A stretch of DNA of 45,031 bases from Caulobacteraceae bacterium (GCA_947378235.1 CANCJE010000007.1:1-45031), one strand, 5' to 3'; shown: positions 9,658 through 19,329, counted from the first letter of the stretch. The notes: generated by a model from the letters alone, not told the origin. Numbers and translations are program-made.

Positions 9658-10764
9658 TTGTCCTTAAGGGACGGGCCATTTCAAGACCTCAAGGTCCCGC
9701 TAACCTGGGCGGCAGCCATGGCGGTTATTGTCGCGGGCGTGGCGGGTCTTGGTCTACTGCTGAGCGATCGGCGCGAAACCTATAAGGCCGAGGCCTATGG
9801 GGCGGGGCGCGTGGTTGTTGATCGGGTCGTGGCGCCTGCCGCCAATGTTCTGTCGACGCCCGCCGATTGGGCCCGGAGCCTTGGCAATGGCATCGGGGAC
9901 TATTTCTTCGCCGTCAGTGAAAATCGTCGCCTGAAGCTTGAAAATGCCCGGCTGCGACAGTGGCGAGACGCAGCCATCGCGCTCGAAGACATCAATTCTC
10001 GCTACCGCGCCCTGCTCGGTGTCAAGATTGATCCCCCGATCCCTATGGTCACGGCGCGGGTGGTGCTCGATGCACGCGGTCCGTTTGCCAATACTCGCCT
10101 GGCCAATGCGGGCGAGGAAAAGGGCGTCAGGGTCGGACAGCCAGTGATGAGTGATGCTGGTTTGGTCGGCCGTGTTGTCGGGACAGGCCAGGGAATCAGT
10201 CGCATTCTGCTGCTGACCGATGTGGCAAGTCACATGCCGGTTCTCGTGGACCGCACCAATGCGCGCGCGATCCTGTCCGGCGATGGCGGCCCTAATCCAA
10301 CGCTGGACTATTTGCGGGGGATTGATCCAGTTCGCAATGGCGACCGGATCTTAAGCTCTGGTGATGGCGGTGTCTTGCCGCGAGGCCTTCCCGTCGGGAC
10401 AGCGGTTAAGGGCTTGGATGGTCATTGGCGGGTGCGTTTGAGCGCCGATGCCGTGCCGATCGATCTTGTCCGCATTCTTCTCTTCAAGGATTTCACCGAC
10501 CTTGCGGCCCAAAAGGCGCTGCAGGCCGCCAAGATGCCACCCTTGACCGACGTGCCCGCGCCTGTGGCCTCGTCGTCTGTTCTGCCACCGGCGATCACAT
10601 CAAAGCCTGCGCCAGCGCCGGTTGTCGCTCCGGTCGCTGTAAAACCGGCTGCGATTAAGCCTTCGGTGGCCAAGCCTGCTCCTACCAAGCCAATCGCCCC
10701 AGCACCTGCGCCTGCAAAGCCAGTGATCAAGCCTAGCGCCGCTGCGGCGGAGCCGGTCAGATGA
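9658..10764 (+). CDS. mreC: Rod-shape-determining protein MreC
   Basis: Periplasmic scaffold that links MreB and MreD to PBP2-RodA. The 368-residue product has a short cytoplasmic N-terminus, one membrane segment (about 14-36), a helical/coiled-coil stretch (about 85-115, NRRLKLENARLRQWRDAAI) and the beta-rich MreC core to about residue 285. The last 80 residues are a Pro/Ala/Lys-rich low-complexity tail (repeats like APAPVVAPVAVKPAA), typical of the extended alphaproteobacterial MreC. The start is TTG 9658 with GGAG seven bases upstream; no ATG in frame gives a sensible start, and the MSLRDGPF N-terminus fits relatives. It overlaps mreD by four bases. Confidence 0.95.
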   Translation: MSLRDGPFQDLKVPLTWAAAMAVIVAGVAGLGLLLSDRRETYKAEAYGAGRVVVDRVVAPAANVLSTPADWARSLGNGIGDYFFAVSENRRLKLENARLRQWRDAAIALEDINSRYRALLGVKIDPPIPMVTARVVLDARGPFANTRLANAGEEKGVRVGQPVMSDAGLVGRVVGTGQGISRILLLTDVASHMPVLVDRTNARAILSGDGGPNPTLDYLRGIDPVRNGDRILSSGDGGVLPRGLPVGTAVKGLDGHWRVRLSADAVPIDLVRILLFKDFTDLAAQKALQAAKMPPLTDVPAPVASSSVLPPAITSKPAPAPVVAPVAVKPAAIKPSVAKPAPTKPIAPAPAPAKPVIKPSAAAAEPVR

Positions 10765-11291
10765 CGTTTCAGACCTCGCGTCAGACCGCAGCACGCTCGA
10801 TGGATGCGTGGAACTGGTTGGCCGTACCTACCCTGACTTGCTTGATGCTGACCCTGTTATTCGCCTTGCCTATAAGGGTGTTTGGTCTTGTGCCGCCTGA
10901 GCCCGTCTTTTTGATGGTGCCCGCCTTTGTCTGGGCAGTAATCCGGCCTTCGATCTTGCCACCGATTGTTCTGATGGTTTCTGGGCTGTTGATCGATATT
11001 CTGTGGGGAGCACCCTTGGGTCTTTGGGGTTTCTCGCTGCTGTTTGGTTATGCCGGTGTTCTCGCCTCGCGTAGTTTTGCGAGTGGACAGGGTCAATCGA
11101 TGAACTGGGTCTGGTACGCCATCACCTGCCTGATTGTTGAACTGACGGCCTATCTTGTGACCCTGATCGATGTCCAAGCCGCCCCCAGTATCGTTGGGGC
11201 CTTCTGGCAGTGGGCGGTGACAGCTGCGCTCTATCCCTTCGCCCACCAGCTGATCGAGCGGTTCGAGGATGCGGACGTCCGCTTCAAATGA
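10761..11291 (+). CDS. mreD: Rod-shape-determining protein MreD
   Basis: A 176-residue inner-membrane protein with about five hydrophobic segments, in the invariable position after mreC. MreD is a small integral membrane partner of MreC in the elongasome. The family is poorly conserved, so the call rests on size, topology (FLMVPAFVWAVIRP, then LLIDILWGAPLGLWGF, the latter a recognisable MreD motif) and neighbourhood. It starts inside the mreC stop (ATGA overlap) and its stop overlaps the start of mrdA in the same way, indicating translational coupling through the operon. Confidence 0.93.
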   Translation: MTFQTSRQTAARSMDAWNWLAVPTLTCLMLTLLFALPIRVFGLVPPEPVFLMVPAFVWAVIRPSILPPIVLMVSGLLIDILWGAPLGLWGFSLLFGYAGVLASRSFASGQGQSMNWVWYAITCLIVELTAYLVTLIDVQAAPSIVGAFWQWAVTAALYPFAHQLIERFEDADVRFK

Positions 11292-13297
11292 GTGAACCGT
11301 CGATCTTCTTTTCTGAGGTCAATGAGCGTCAGGGCGTGTTCAACCGGCGCGCCTTTCTCATGGGGGGATTGGCGGGGGGCGGCATCTTGGCGCTCGGGGG
11401 ACGATTGGCCCAGCTTCAGGTGCTGGAGTTTGACCGCTACCGGCTGATGTCGACGGAAAATCAGTTCAATTTCCGCCTCATTCCACCACCCCGTGGCCGG
11501 ATTTTGGATCGTTTCGGCGTTGAGTTGGCGTCCAACAGACCCAATTTCCGCGTCCTACTGGTGCGCGACGAGATCAATGATATTGACGCCACGCTCGACG
11601 CCCTGTCGCAGCTGATCCCCATTACCCCCGAGCGGCGCAGGCAGTTGCTGCGTGAAATCTCGCGCAGTCCCAAGCTGGTGCCGGTGGCCGTTGCTGAAGA
11701 CCTAACCTGGGAAGAGTTCTCACGCGTCAATGTGCGTACGCCCGAGCTGCCGGGCGTGACCGCCGATATGGGCGAGGCCAGGGTCTATCCCCACGGCGGG
11801 GCCTTTGCCCATGTGGTTGGCTATGTGGCCAAGGTCTCTGACCGCGATGTAGAGGCGGCGGGCCTCAACCCTGATCCGCTGTTGCACCATCCCGGCTTTC
11901 GGATCGGCAAGCAGGGCGTGGAAAAGGCCCTCGACGCTGTCCTGCGCGGCAAGTCCGGTGCGGTAAAGACCGAGGTCGATGCCTTGGGCCGTGAGGTGCG
12001 CAAGGACCCCGAGGGCGATATTAAGCCTGTTGCAGGCAAGACCGTGGTCCTTTCCCTTGATGCCGATGTTCAGAGCCGGGCGCTGGAAGTGCTCGGCGAG
12101 GACAGCGGGGCCTGCGTGGTCATTGATGTGCAGTCCGGTGACCTGATCTGTATGGCCTCTGCCCCAAGCTTCGACGCGAACCAGTTCGTCAGGGGCCTGA
12201 CCTCGGCGGAATATCGCGCCCTGTCCGAATATGAGCGGCGTCCCTTGCTCGATAAGGCCCTTTCAGGAACCTATCCGCCGGGCTCGACCTTTAAGCCAAT
12301 GACGGCCTTGGCCGCCTTGGACTCTGGGATGGTCAACCCGAATGAGACTGTGGTCTGTTCGGGTCAGATGTGGTTTGGCAATCGCTTCTTCCACTGCTGG
12401 AAGCGTGGCGGGCACGGTGCGCAAAATATGCACGAGGCGATCAAGAACTCGTGCGACATATATTTCTACCAGACCGCCTTGAAGATCGGTCCAGACCGGA
12501 TCGCACGTGTCGCGGAGGCCTTTGGGCTGGGCCAGACCTTCGACATCGGCATTTCGGGACAAAAGCCAGGGCTCGTGCCGTCGACGGCTTGGAAGCGCAA
12601 ACAATATCATCAACCCTGGTATCCGGGGGAGTCCCTCAGCTTCGGGATCGGGCAGGGGGCTCTGTCGGCCAATGCCCTGCAACTGGCCGTTATGACCGCA
12701 AGGTTGGCCAACGGTCACAAGGCGCTCAACCCGCGCCTGATCAAATCCATCGGCGGCGTTGAGACCCCGAGCGGCGCGGCAGCGGCGGACCTACCGTTCC
12801 GGCCTGAGCATATGGAACTTGTTCGCTCGGGCATGGCGGCTGTAGCCAATGATACGACGGGTACGGCCTATCGCGCCAGTCAGTTGGGTCTTGGCCCGGT
12901 CCTGATGGCCGGAAAGACCGGGACGGCTCAGGTTCGGGTGATCAGTCGCGCCGAACGGGCCAGTGGCGTGCGCAGCAATGACTCCTTGCCGTGGCACCTG
13001 CGCGACCATGCGCTCTTTGTCGCCTTTGCGCCCTACGACGCGCCGCGCTATGCCCTGTCGATCATTGTCCAGCATGGCGGGGGCGGAGCGGCGGTTGCGG
13101 CCCCCAAGGCGCGGGAAATCATGCGCGTCGTCTTGCTGAAAGATGCCGCCATCCGCGCCCGCATTGAATCGCCCCTACCCATGCCAGAGGCTCCTGTTTC
13201 TGCAACGGGTGAGGTTGAGGGCGAGGCCCCGCCGCCTCCCAGCGATGCGATGATGCCTGCGGCTGCAGCCACCGTTTCGGGAGGCCCGACCCCATGA
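11288..13297 (+). CDS. mrdA: Penicillin-binding protein 2 (elongasome transpeptidase)
   Basis: Class B monofunctional transpeptidase crosslinking side-wall peptidoglycan. The 669-residue protein has an N-terminal anchor (about 20-45), the dimerisation/pedestal region with RGRILDRFG (69-77), and the transpeptidase domain with catalytic S333 in STFK (333-336), the SxN-type triad SCD (388-390), and KTGT (543-546). A Pro/Ala-rich tail follows from about 630. An upstream extension to 11210 is open but lies within mreD; ATG 11288 overlaps the mreD stop as ATGA, matching the coupling seen throughout the operon. It works with RodA, encoded next with another 4-base overlap. Confidence 0.97.
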   Translation: MSEPSIFFSEVNERQGVFNRRAFLMGGLAGGGILALGGRLAQLQVLEFDRYRLMSTENQFNFRLIPPPRGRILDRFGVELASNRPNFRVLLVRDEINDIDATLDALSQLIPITPERRRQLLREISRSPKLVPVAVAEDLTWEEFSRVNVRTPELPGVTADMGEARVYPHGGAFAHVVGYVAKVSDRDVEAAGLNPDPLLHHPGFRIGKQGVEKALDAVLRGKSGAVKTEVDALGREVRKDPEGDIKPVAGKTVVLSLDADVQSRALEVLGEDSGACVVIDVQSGDLICMASAPSFDANQFVRGLTSAEYRALSEYERRPLLDKALSGTYPPGSTFKPMTALAALDSGMVNPNETVVCSGQMWFGNRFFHCWKRGGHGAQNMHEAIKNSCDIYFYQTALKIGPDRIARVAEAFGLGQTFDIGISGQKPGLVPSTAWKRKQYHQPWYPGESLSFGIGQGALSANALQLAVMTARLANGHKALNPRLIKSIGGVETPSGAAAADLPFRPEHMELVRSGMAAVANDTTGTAYRASQLGLGPVLMAGKTGTAQVRVISRAERASGVRSNDSLPWHLRDHALFVAFAPYDAPRYALSIIVQHGGGGAAVAAPKAREIMRVVLLKDAAIRARIESPLPMPEAPVSATGEVEGEAPPPPSDAMMPAAAATVSGGPTP

Positions 13298-14448
13298 CTG
13301 CGAGTGCCATTACACGTCCCGGCGAACGGGATCGCTTGATCGTCAAGCTGGCTCAGATCGACTGGACCTTCACGCTGGTCCTTTGCCTGATCGCGGCCAC
13401 GGGCGCGGCCATGCTCTATTCGATTTCAGGCCTGTCGTGGGAGCCATGGGCTGCCAAACACCTGATCCGATTTGGTCTCTGTCTCGCCCTGATGATTGTG
13501 TTGGCAACGGTCGATGTGCGGATTTGGTTTATCTCGGCCTATCCGGTCTATGGATTTGGACTGCTGCTCTTGATCGCTGTTGAGGTGATGGGGGATGTGT
13601 CATTAGGCGCGCAGCGCTGGCTTGATCTGGGTGTCGTACGACTGCAACCCTCTGAAATTATGAAGATTGGCTTGGTCTTGGCGCTGGCCCGGTTCTATCA
13701 CGGTCTATCAGCGGAGGCGGCCAAGTTCTCTTGGCGTCTGGTGGTGCCGGTGGTCTTGATTGCGCTGCCAACCTTGCTGGTGGCGCACCAGCCCGATCTG
13801 GGCACAGCGGTTCTGTTGGCGGCCACGGGTGGTGCAGTGATGGTGTTGGCCGGGCTGAGCCTTCGGGTGGTTGTGGCCTTGGCCGTGACGGTCGCCGCGG
13901 CCATCCCGCCCTTTGTCATGTTCGTGCTGCATGACTATCAGCGCAACCGTATCTTGACCTTCCTGAACCCCGAGGCTGATCCATCGGGTTCTGGCTATCA
14001 CATCTTGCAGTCCAAGATCGCACTGGGCTCAGGCGGCCTGCTCGGCAAGGGCTATGGCCTAGGGTCGCAAAGCCAACTGAACTTCCTGCCGGAAAAACAT
14101 ACGGACTTTATCTTTGCCACCTTGGCCGAGGAATTTGGCTTTGTCGGCTGTATATCGGTGCTGCTTCTCTATGCGGCGGCCATCACCATTGCCCTGCGTA
14201 TTGCCAGTATCTCGCACAGTCACTTTGGCCGTCTGGGGGCCGCAGGCGTCACCGCGACCTTTGCGCTCTATGTGATGATTAATGGAGCCATGGTCATGGG
14301 CCTCGCGCCCGTCGTGGGCGTACCCATGCCGCTGTTGTCGTTTGGCGGCACGGTCATGCTAACGGTCATGATCGGCTTTGGATTGGTCCAGTCGGTGCGG
14401 GTTCACCGCTATTCCGAAATTACCAGCGGTCGCGGCACCCTGCTCTAG
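13294..14448 (+). CDS. rodA: SEDS peptidoglycan glycosyltransferase RodA
   Basis: Polytopic SEDS-family glycosyltransferase that polymerises lipid II for lateral wall growth with PBP2. The 384-residue product has about ten membrane segments and the family landmarks GAQRWLDLGVVRLQPSEIMK (105-124), HQPDLGTA (165-172), and EKHTDFIFA with the essential aspartate D271. The C-terminus carries GLAPVVGVPMPLLSFGGT, a SEDS hallmark. The start overlaps the mrdA stop (ATGA), and the stop overlaps the stop of the convergent iminopeptidase gene in a shared CTAG (14445-14448). It is the last gene of the operon; no hairpin terminator is possible in the overlap, so transcription probably runs into the antisense of the next gene. 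Confidence 0.97.
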   Translation: MTASAITRPGERDRLIVKLAQIDWTFTLVLCLIAATGAAMLYSISGLSWEPWAAKHLIRFGLCLALMIVLATVDVRIWFISAYPVYGFGLLLLIAVEVMGDVSLGAQRWLDLGVVRLQPSEIMKIGLVLALARFYHGLSAEAAKFSWRLVVPVVLIALPTLLVAHQPDLGTAVLLAATGGAVMVLAGLSLRVVVALAVTVAAAIPPFVMFVLHDYQRNRILTFLNPEADPSGSGYHILQSKIALGSGGLLGKGYGLGSQSQLNFLPEKHTDFIFATLAEEFGFVGCISVLLLYAAAITIALRIASISHSHFGRLGAAGVTATFALYVMINGAMVMGLAPVVGVPMPLLSFGGTVMLTVMIGFGLVQSVRVHRYSEITSGRGTLL

Positions 14449-15434
14449 AGGCTGAAGGCCGCGTCTGTGGCCCGGACCAGTCCGTCGATAACGCCCGGTT
14501 CCGTCGAGGCGTGGCCGGCATCCCAGATTAGGTTGAAGTTCACTTCGGGCCAGCCGGTCTTGACCCGCCAGGCGGCATCCATCGGCGTGACCACATCATA
14601 GCGCCCCTGCACGATCCAGCCGGGAATATGACGGATGCGGTCAAGGTTTTTGACGATCCAGTCGTCTTCCTCAAAGAAGCAGCCGTTCATGAAATAGTGG
14701 CACTCGATCCGAGCAAAGGCGACGGCGAAGGCGGTCTCGTTGAACTTGTCAGGGCGATCCGCAGGGCCACGGATGGAGATGGTATCGCCCTCCCATTGGC
14801 TCCAAGCCGCTGCCGCCTCAGCTTGTGCGACGGTGTCAGAGCCAGTCAGGCGCTTGTGGAAGGCAGCCATCAGATTGCCGCGCTCTGCCATCGGGATTGG
14901 CGCGACATAGCGCTCCCAAACATCGGGGAACAGCATGGAGGCCCCGTTCTGATAGAACCAGTGCAACTCGCGCTGCGAACCCATAAAGATGCCGCGCAGA
15001 ACCAGAGCCTCAACCCGTTCGGGATGGGTGATGGCGTAGGCGAGGGCCAGCGTCGAGCCCCATGAGCCGCCAAAGACGGTCCATTTTTCAAGGCCTAACT
15101 GCACGCGCAGTCGCTCAATGTCCTCAATGAGGGTCCAGGTCGTGTTGTCCTCGAGCGAGGCATTGGGGGTCGAGCGCCCGCATCCGCGTTGATCAAACAG
15201 GACCATGTGCCAGCGCGAGGGGTCGAAATAACGCCTCATGGTCGGGTTGATCGCACCGCCCGGGCCGCCATGCAGGATCAGGCAGGGCTTGCCCTTGGGC
15301 CGACCGCACTCTTCAAAAAAGACCGAATGGCCGCCTTGTTCGGGCAGGAAGCCGCTGTTGAATGGCTGGTTCTCAATATAGAGACCCCGGCGCATGGCGG
15401 GGTTGGCGAGGGTCGAGGCAGATGTCGGTTCCAT
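14445..15434 (-). CDS. pip: Proline iminopeptidase
   Basis: Alpha/beta hydrolase of peptidase family S33 that removes N-terminal proline from peptides in the cytoplasm. The 329-residue protein shows the oxyanion motif HGGPGG (55-60), DQRGCGRS (81-88), the nucleophile elbow GGSWGS with S124, and the C-terminal acid/His region GRYDVVTPM and DAGHAST. The length is normal for the family. A second ATG 13 codons in (MRRGLYIENQPFN) could be the real start and gives a more typical N-terminus. It lies ten bases after the epoxide hydrolase-like gene and is probably in an operon with it. Confidence 0.9.
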   Translation of the reverse strand: MEPTSASTLANPAMRRGLYIENQPFNSGFLPEQGGHSVFFEECGRPKGKPCLILHGGPGGAINPTMRRYFDPSRWHMVLFDQRGCGRSTPNASLEDNTTWTLIEDIERLRVQLGLEKWTVFGGSWGSTLALAYAITHPERVEALVLRGIFMGSQRELHWFYQNGASMLFPDVWERYVAPIPMAERGNLMAAFHKRLTGSDTVAQAEAAAAWSQWEGDTISIRGPADRPDKFNETAFAVAFARIECHYFMNGCFFEEDDWIVKNLDRIRHIPGWIVQGRYDVVTPMDAAWRVKTGWPEVNFNLIWDAGHASTEPGVIDGLVRATDAAFSL

Positions 15435-15443
15435 GGTCTCGCC

Positions 15444-16403
15444 CTAGCGCGGAAACCGGCGATTGAGCCAGTCTAAAAAGATCGCATTCACTTCTTCGGG
15501 CTTTTCCTGCTGTGTCCAGTGACCGGAGTCTAGGACCAGCGCCTTTTCCAAATCCGAACAATATTTGCCCATCTTGTCGGCCATAGAGGGCGGCAGGACG
15601 GCGTCCTTCTCGGCCATGACCATCAGCGAAGGGACATCGACCCGGTCAACCAGATGGGCGGAGTTCTCCCAATTGCGGGTGAAGTTTCGATACCAGTTGA
15701 TGCCACCGCGAAAGCCAGAATGGCGATACATCTCGACATAGACGCCCAGTTCCTCATCGGTCAGGATCGGGCTGTCAGCCTCGCTGGGCACATAGTTGGG
15801 TATGGCCTTGTAGATTGGCTCGCGGGCCTCTTTGGCCATGGCCGCATTTGGACGGCGCAGATTAAAGCGGAAGGTCTTTTCCAGATCGGCCTCGAACACA
15901 GCCTCGGCCTCGCCGGGCTTTTGGAAATAGACGATGTACATGTCCTCGCCCAGATTGTCGCGATAGAGCGCGATGGGGTCGCGGGACAGGCGCGGGATGA
16001 AGGGGGTGTTTAGGCCCATGACTCCGGCTGTGCGATCCGGATGGCGCAGGGGCATTTGCCAAGCAATCAGCCCGCCCCAATCGTGCCCGCACCAGATGGC
16101 CTTCTCGATGCCCAGATGGTCCAGCAGTCCGATCAGATCGTCTGTCAGGTGCTGCATGTCAAAGTCGGTGACCGCTTCGGGTGAGGAGGTCAGACCAAAG
16201 CCGCGTTGATCCGGCGCTATGACCCAGCGGCCTGCATCGCCCATCCCCTTGAGCTGATGACGCCAAGAAAAGGCCAGCTCTGGCCAGCCATGACAGAAGA
16301 TCACCGGAATGCCGCCCCGCGGACCGGCCTCATAGAAGGCCATTCTAATGCCGTTGAGTTCGGCATATTGGACCGGTGGCATCAGCCGTTGCAGTGCGGT
16401 CAT
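15444..16403 (-). CDS. Epoxide hydrolase-like alpha/beta hydrolase
   Basis: A 319-residue alpha/beta hydrolase with features of soluble epoxide hydrolases: HGWPELAFSW oxyanion motif (38-47), an aspartate nucleophile D108 in GHDWGG (not serine), acid D267 in AEKDAVLP, catalytic H295 in DSGHWTQQEKP, and tyrosines in the cap (Y156, Y159, Y238) that could activate the epoxide oxygen. It would hydrolyse an epoxide to a diol; haloalkane dehalogenase or haloacetate dehalogenase are related alternatives, but the HGWP motif and cap favour epoxide hydrolase. It precedes pip by ten bases. The natural substrate is unknown. Confidence 0.8.
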   Translation of the reverse strand: MTALQRLMPPVQYAELNGIRMAFYEAGPRGGIPVIFCHGWPELAFSWRHQLKGMGDAGRWVIAPDQRGFGLTSSPEAVTDFDMQHLTDDLIGLLDHLGIEKAIWCGHDWGGLIAWQMPLRHPDRTAGVMGLNTPFIPRLSRDPIALYRDNLGEDMYIVYFQKPGEAEAVFEADLEKTFRFNLRRPNAAMAKEAREPIYKAIPNYVPSEADSPILTDEELGVYVEMYRHSGFRGGINWYRNFTRNWENSAHLVDRVDVPSLMVMAEKDAVLPPSMADKMGKYCSDLEKALVLDSGHWTQQEKPEEVNAIFLDWLNRRFPR

Positions 16404-16539
16404 GTCGTTATCCCATCCCCCAGACCTTTTAGGCCCGCCTTCGTCTTGACGATATGGATAGGGCGCAGAGGGGCTGTGTGCAAAGCTCTTTTGCCGCCTT
16501 GGGCTTGCCCCGCCTCGCTGGGTGGTTCATGACCAGCCC

Positions 16540-17742
16540 ATGACCGAGACCCAAACCCGTTCGTCAACCTTTGGCATTGTGCTTTTGCTGGGCACCATGA
16601 CGGCCTTTGCGCCCATGTCCATCGACATGTATTTGCCCAGCTTCCCTGCCATCGGCCGTGATCTGCACACAACGCCGCAGGCGGTTCAGAGCAGTTTGGC
16701 CATATTTTTCGCAGGCCTAGCCTTTGGTCAGTTCTTTGTCGGTCCAGCCTCTGACCGGTTTGGTCGACGCCTGCCGGTCCTGATTGGTATTAGTGTCTAT
16801 GTCGCCTCGTCGATTGCTTGCGCCCTTTCGCCGACCATCGAGGTTCTGTGGGCAGCTCGGGTGGCCCAGGCGCTGGGCGGATGTGCCGGAGCGGTGGTGT
16901 CGCGTGCCGTCGTGCGCGACCTGTTTAGCAATCAGGAGATGGCCCGCATCTTTTCGCTGATGAGCCTGGTGATGGGCATGGCCCCGATCTTGGCCCCTAT
17001 GTTGGGGGGGCTGGTCCTCAGCCTTGCGGGATGGCGGGCGATCTTTTGGTGCCTGGCCCTCTTTGGGGTCGTGGTGGGTCTAGCGGTGATCTTTCTGCTG
17101 AAGGAAACCCGATCACCGGAAACAGCGGCCCAAGCGAGGGCGGAGAACCCTTTTCAGGCCTATGGGATCTTGCTGAAAAATCCCCGGCTGATGGGCTATC
17201 TGTTGGCTGGAGCCCTCAATAGCGCCTGTCTTTTTGCCTATGTGTCATCATCCTCCGACCTGTTCATAACCACCTACGGCATCTCGCCGGGGCAGTTTGG
17301 GCTCTATTTTGGGGTCAATGCGGTCGGATTAATTGGTGCAGGCCAGGTCAACCGTCACCTGCTGCGCCGTCACAGTCTGGACCGGATCTTGAGTGTCGCC
17401 AGCCTCGTGACCCTCGTGGTCGGGGTGCTGATGATGGTCACGACCTCAACCGGCTTTGGCGGATTTTGGGGGGTCTTCCTGCCGATCTTCGCCCTGATGA
17501 CCACCTTTGGCTTCATGCAGTCCAACACGGCGGCTGGAGCCCTGAGCCTCGATCCCTTGCGCGCGGGTTCAGTCGCTGCCCTGCTGGGCGGCTCATCCTT
17601 CGGCGTGGGAGCCCTGTCGTCAGCCTTGGCCGGGATGATGCATGATGGCAGCGCCAAGCCCATGGCCCTGATCATCTTGGTCAGTGTGTTTGGCAGTTCA
17701 TTGGCCCTCTACGGCTTGGCGCTGCCCAAGTCCGCGCGGTAG
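16540..17742 (+). CDS. Bcr/CflA-type multidrug efflux MFS transporter
   Basis: A 400-residue, 12-helix major facilitator protein. The first helix MTAFAPMSIDMYLPSFPAI is the signature of the Bcr/CflA drug:proton antiporter subfamily, and the loop after helix 2 has GPASDRFGRRLPVL (the MFS motif A). These pumps export drugs such as bicyclomycin or chloramphenicol, or small peptides and amino acids. A GTG at 16522 would add six residues, but ATG 16540 gives the usual N-terminus. Its last 34 bases overlap the 3' end of the convergent DUF423 gene, a longer tail overlap than at the other gene ends in this window. Confidence 0.87.
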   Translation: MTETQTRSSTFGIVLLLGTMTAFAPMSIDMYLPSFPAIGRDLHTTPQAVQSSLAIFFAGLAFGQFFVGPASDRFGRRLPVLIGISVYVASSIACALSPTIEVLWAARVAQALGGCAGAVVSRAVVRDLFSNQEMARIFSLMSLVMGMAPILAPMLGGLVLSLAGWRAIFWCLALFGVVVGLAVIFLLKETRSPETAAQARAENPFQAYGILLKNPRLMGYLLAGALNSACLFAYVSSSSDLFITTYGISPGQFGLYFGVNAVGLIGAGQVNRHLLRRHSLDRILSVASLVTLVVGVLMMVTTSTGFGGFWGVFLPIFALMTTFGFMQSNTAAGALSLDPLRAGSVAALLGGSSFGVGALSSALAGMMHDGSAKPMALIILVSVFGSSLALYGLALPKSAR

Positions 17743-18095
17743 GCCTGCCAGGCCAAGAGGCTCCAGCCCGCCATGAGGCCAAGACCACCCAGCGGCGTCA
17801 CGGCCCCCAAGATCCGAGGCGCTCCAAGGGCCATGGCATAAAGCGTTCCGGCAAAGATCAGGCCGCCGCCGAGGAACAGGCCGGCCACAGTCTGCATCCG
17901 CTCCAGCCCTGCACTGGTAAGGCTCAAGACCACCATTGCGGCGACCGCGTGGACCAGTTGATAGTGCGCGCCGGTCTTGAGCCAGTCCTGCGCCTTGGGG
18001 TCGGTGATCGCGTGCGCTCCAAAGGCCCCGGCACCAACGGCGAGCAATCCGCTCAGTGCGGCCAGTGCCATCAGGTTATTTTGTCGCGACGTCAT
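17709..18095 (-). CDS. DUF423 small membrane protein
   Basis: A 128-residue inner-membrane protein with four hydrophobic segments and the DUF423 pattern: an N-terminal helix running into GAFGAHA, then a YQLVHAVA motif, and a GGLGLMAGWSLL C-terminal helix. Function is not established in the family. The frame is open to 18221, but ATG 18095 has GAAGGG upstream and gives the standard family N-terminus. It overlaps the convergent MFS gene by 34 bases and faces away from the CrtC-like operon. Confidence 0.85.
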   Translation of the reverse strand: MTSRQNNLMALAALSGLLAVGAGAFGAHAITDPKAQDWLKTGAHYQLVHAVAAMVVLSLTSAGLERMQTVAGLFLGGGLIFAGTLYAMALGAPRILGAVTPLGGLGLMAGWSLLAWQAYRADLGSAKP

Positions 18096-18219
18096 TGCTT
18101 GACCCTTCGTCACCGTTGCAAAGCCTGCACAGGACCTTAACGTGAGCCCGAACAAAGCGATATGGCCGCGACAGACGGTTTGAGCTGGTGTGGAAACGAC
18201 AGAGCGAAGGACGCCAATC

Positions 18220-19329
18220 ATGACCTTGACCCGTGGGGACGACTATCCCCTTCACCAGACCCCTGAACCCATCGCTTTTTCAGGCACTGACCGGAATTTT
18301 TACGACCGCTATTTCTTCAATGGCTATGCGGCCGAGGGCGATCGGATGTTCGCTGTGGCCCTGGGGGTCTATCCGCACCTGAACGTGATTGACGCCCATT
18401 TCAGCGTCATCCGCGATGGCGTGCAGATCTGCCTCCATGCCAGCGCCTGCCTGAATATGGAGCGGATGAATATCGCGGCTGGCCCCATCAGCATCGAGAT
18501 CCAAGAGCCTTTGCAGAAGCTGCGGGTCATTGTCGATGACGCTAAGAACGGCATTAAGGCCGATATCGAATTTGTCGGACGCTCTTTCCCGATTGAAGAG
18601 CCGCGCTTCATGCGCCGCATCGGTCCTCGGTCCTTCATGGACTACACCCGCCTGACCCAAAACGGCCACTATACCGGCTGGATCGAGGTCGACGGCAAGC
18701 GCGAGAGCGTCGATGGCTTTTCCGGCACACGCGACCGCTCATGGGGCGTGCGTCCCATCGGCTCGCGCGATCCGCAAGAGATGATGCCGCCTGCCCCGAT
18801 GCAGTTCTATTGGCTCTGGTCCCCGACCAGTTTCGAGGATGGCAGCTTCTTCTTCCACACCAATGATGACGCCCAAGGTCGGCCTTGGAACACGCGCGCA
18901 GTCTGGGCTGCGGATCAGTCCAATGCAGAGGAACATGCTCACTTTGAGGCTGCCAAGGCCAAGGTCGAATGGAAGTCCGGCACCCGCCATGCCACCCGCG
19001 CGGTCATTGAACTGGTTGATGAGGATGGTGCCAAGAGCTCGGTGACCTTTGAGCCGGAACATCAGTTCTATATGCGCGGCATTGGCTATACCCACCCGAC
19101 TTGGGGCCACGGCATTGCGCATGGGATGCTCGAGGTCGAGCGTGAGGACATCATCCTGAAGGATGTCGATGTCCAGCAGATGCACAATCTGCACATTCAA
19201 GCCGTTTCCAAGGTCACCTATGTCGATGCCCATGGCCGCACACGGGTTGGACGCGGCGTGCTGGAGCAACTGGTGATGGGGGCCTATGAGCCCGCAGGCT
19301 TTATCGGCATCTCGGACTTTGCCAAATGA
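18220..19329 (+). CDS. CrtC/AttH-like (DUF7064/7065-type) protein, first gene of kinase trio
   Basis: A 369-residue soluble protein without signal peptide. Composition and motifs (FYDRYFFNGY, GFSGTRDRSWGVRP, FYWLWSPTSFEDGSFFFH) recall the double lipocalin-like fold of the AttH / carotenoid 1,2-hydratase (CrtC) superfamily; some relatives carry DUF7064/DUF7065 labels, a recollection rather than a search result. Members often sit beside phosphotransferase-family kinases, as here. The start is ATG 18220 with GAAGGA eight bases upstream (a GTG at 18190 also is in frame). Its stop overlaps the start of the kinase by four bases, so the two are translationally coupled. A hydrophobic-ligand or lipid-related substrate is plausible; the reaction is unknown. 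Confidence 0.65.
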   Translation: MTLTRGDDYPLHQTPEPIAFSGTDRNFYDRYFFNGYAAEGDRMFAVALGVYPHLNVIDAHFSVIRDGVQICLHASACLNMERMNIAAGPISIEIQEPLQKLRVIVDDAKNGIKADIEFVGRSFPIEEPRFMRRIGPRSFMDYTRLTQNGHYTGWIEVDGKRESVDGFSGTRDRSWGVRPIGSRDPQEMMPPAPMQFYWLWSPTSFEDGSFFFHTNDDAQGRPWNTRAVWAADQSNAEEHAHFEAAKAKVEWKSGTRHATRAVIELVDEDGAKSSVTFEPEHQFYMRGIGYTHPTWGHGIAHGMLEVEREDIILKDVDVQQMHNLHIQAVSKVTYVDAHGRTRVGRGVLEQLVMGAYEPAGFIGISDFAK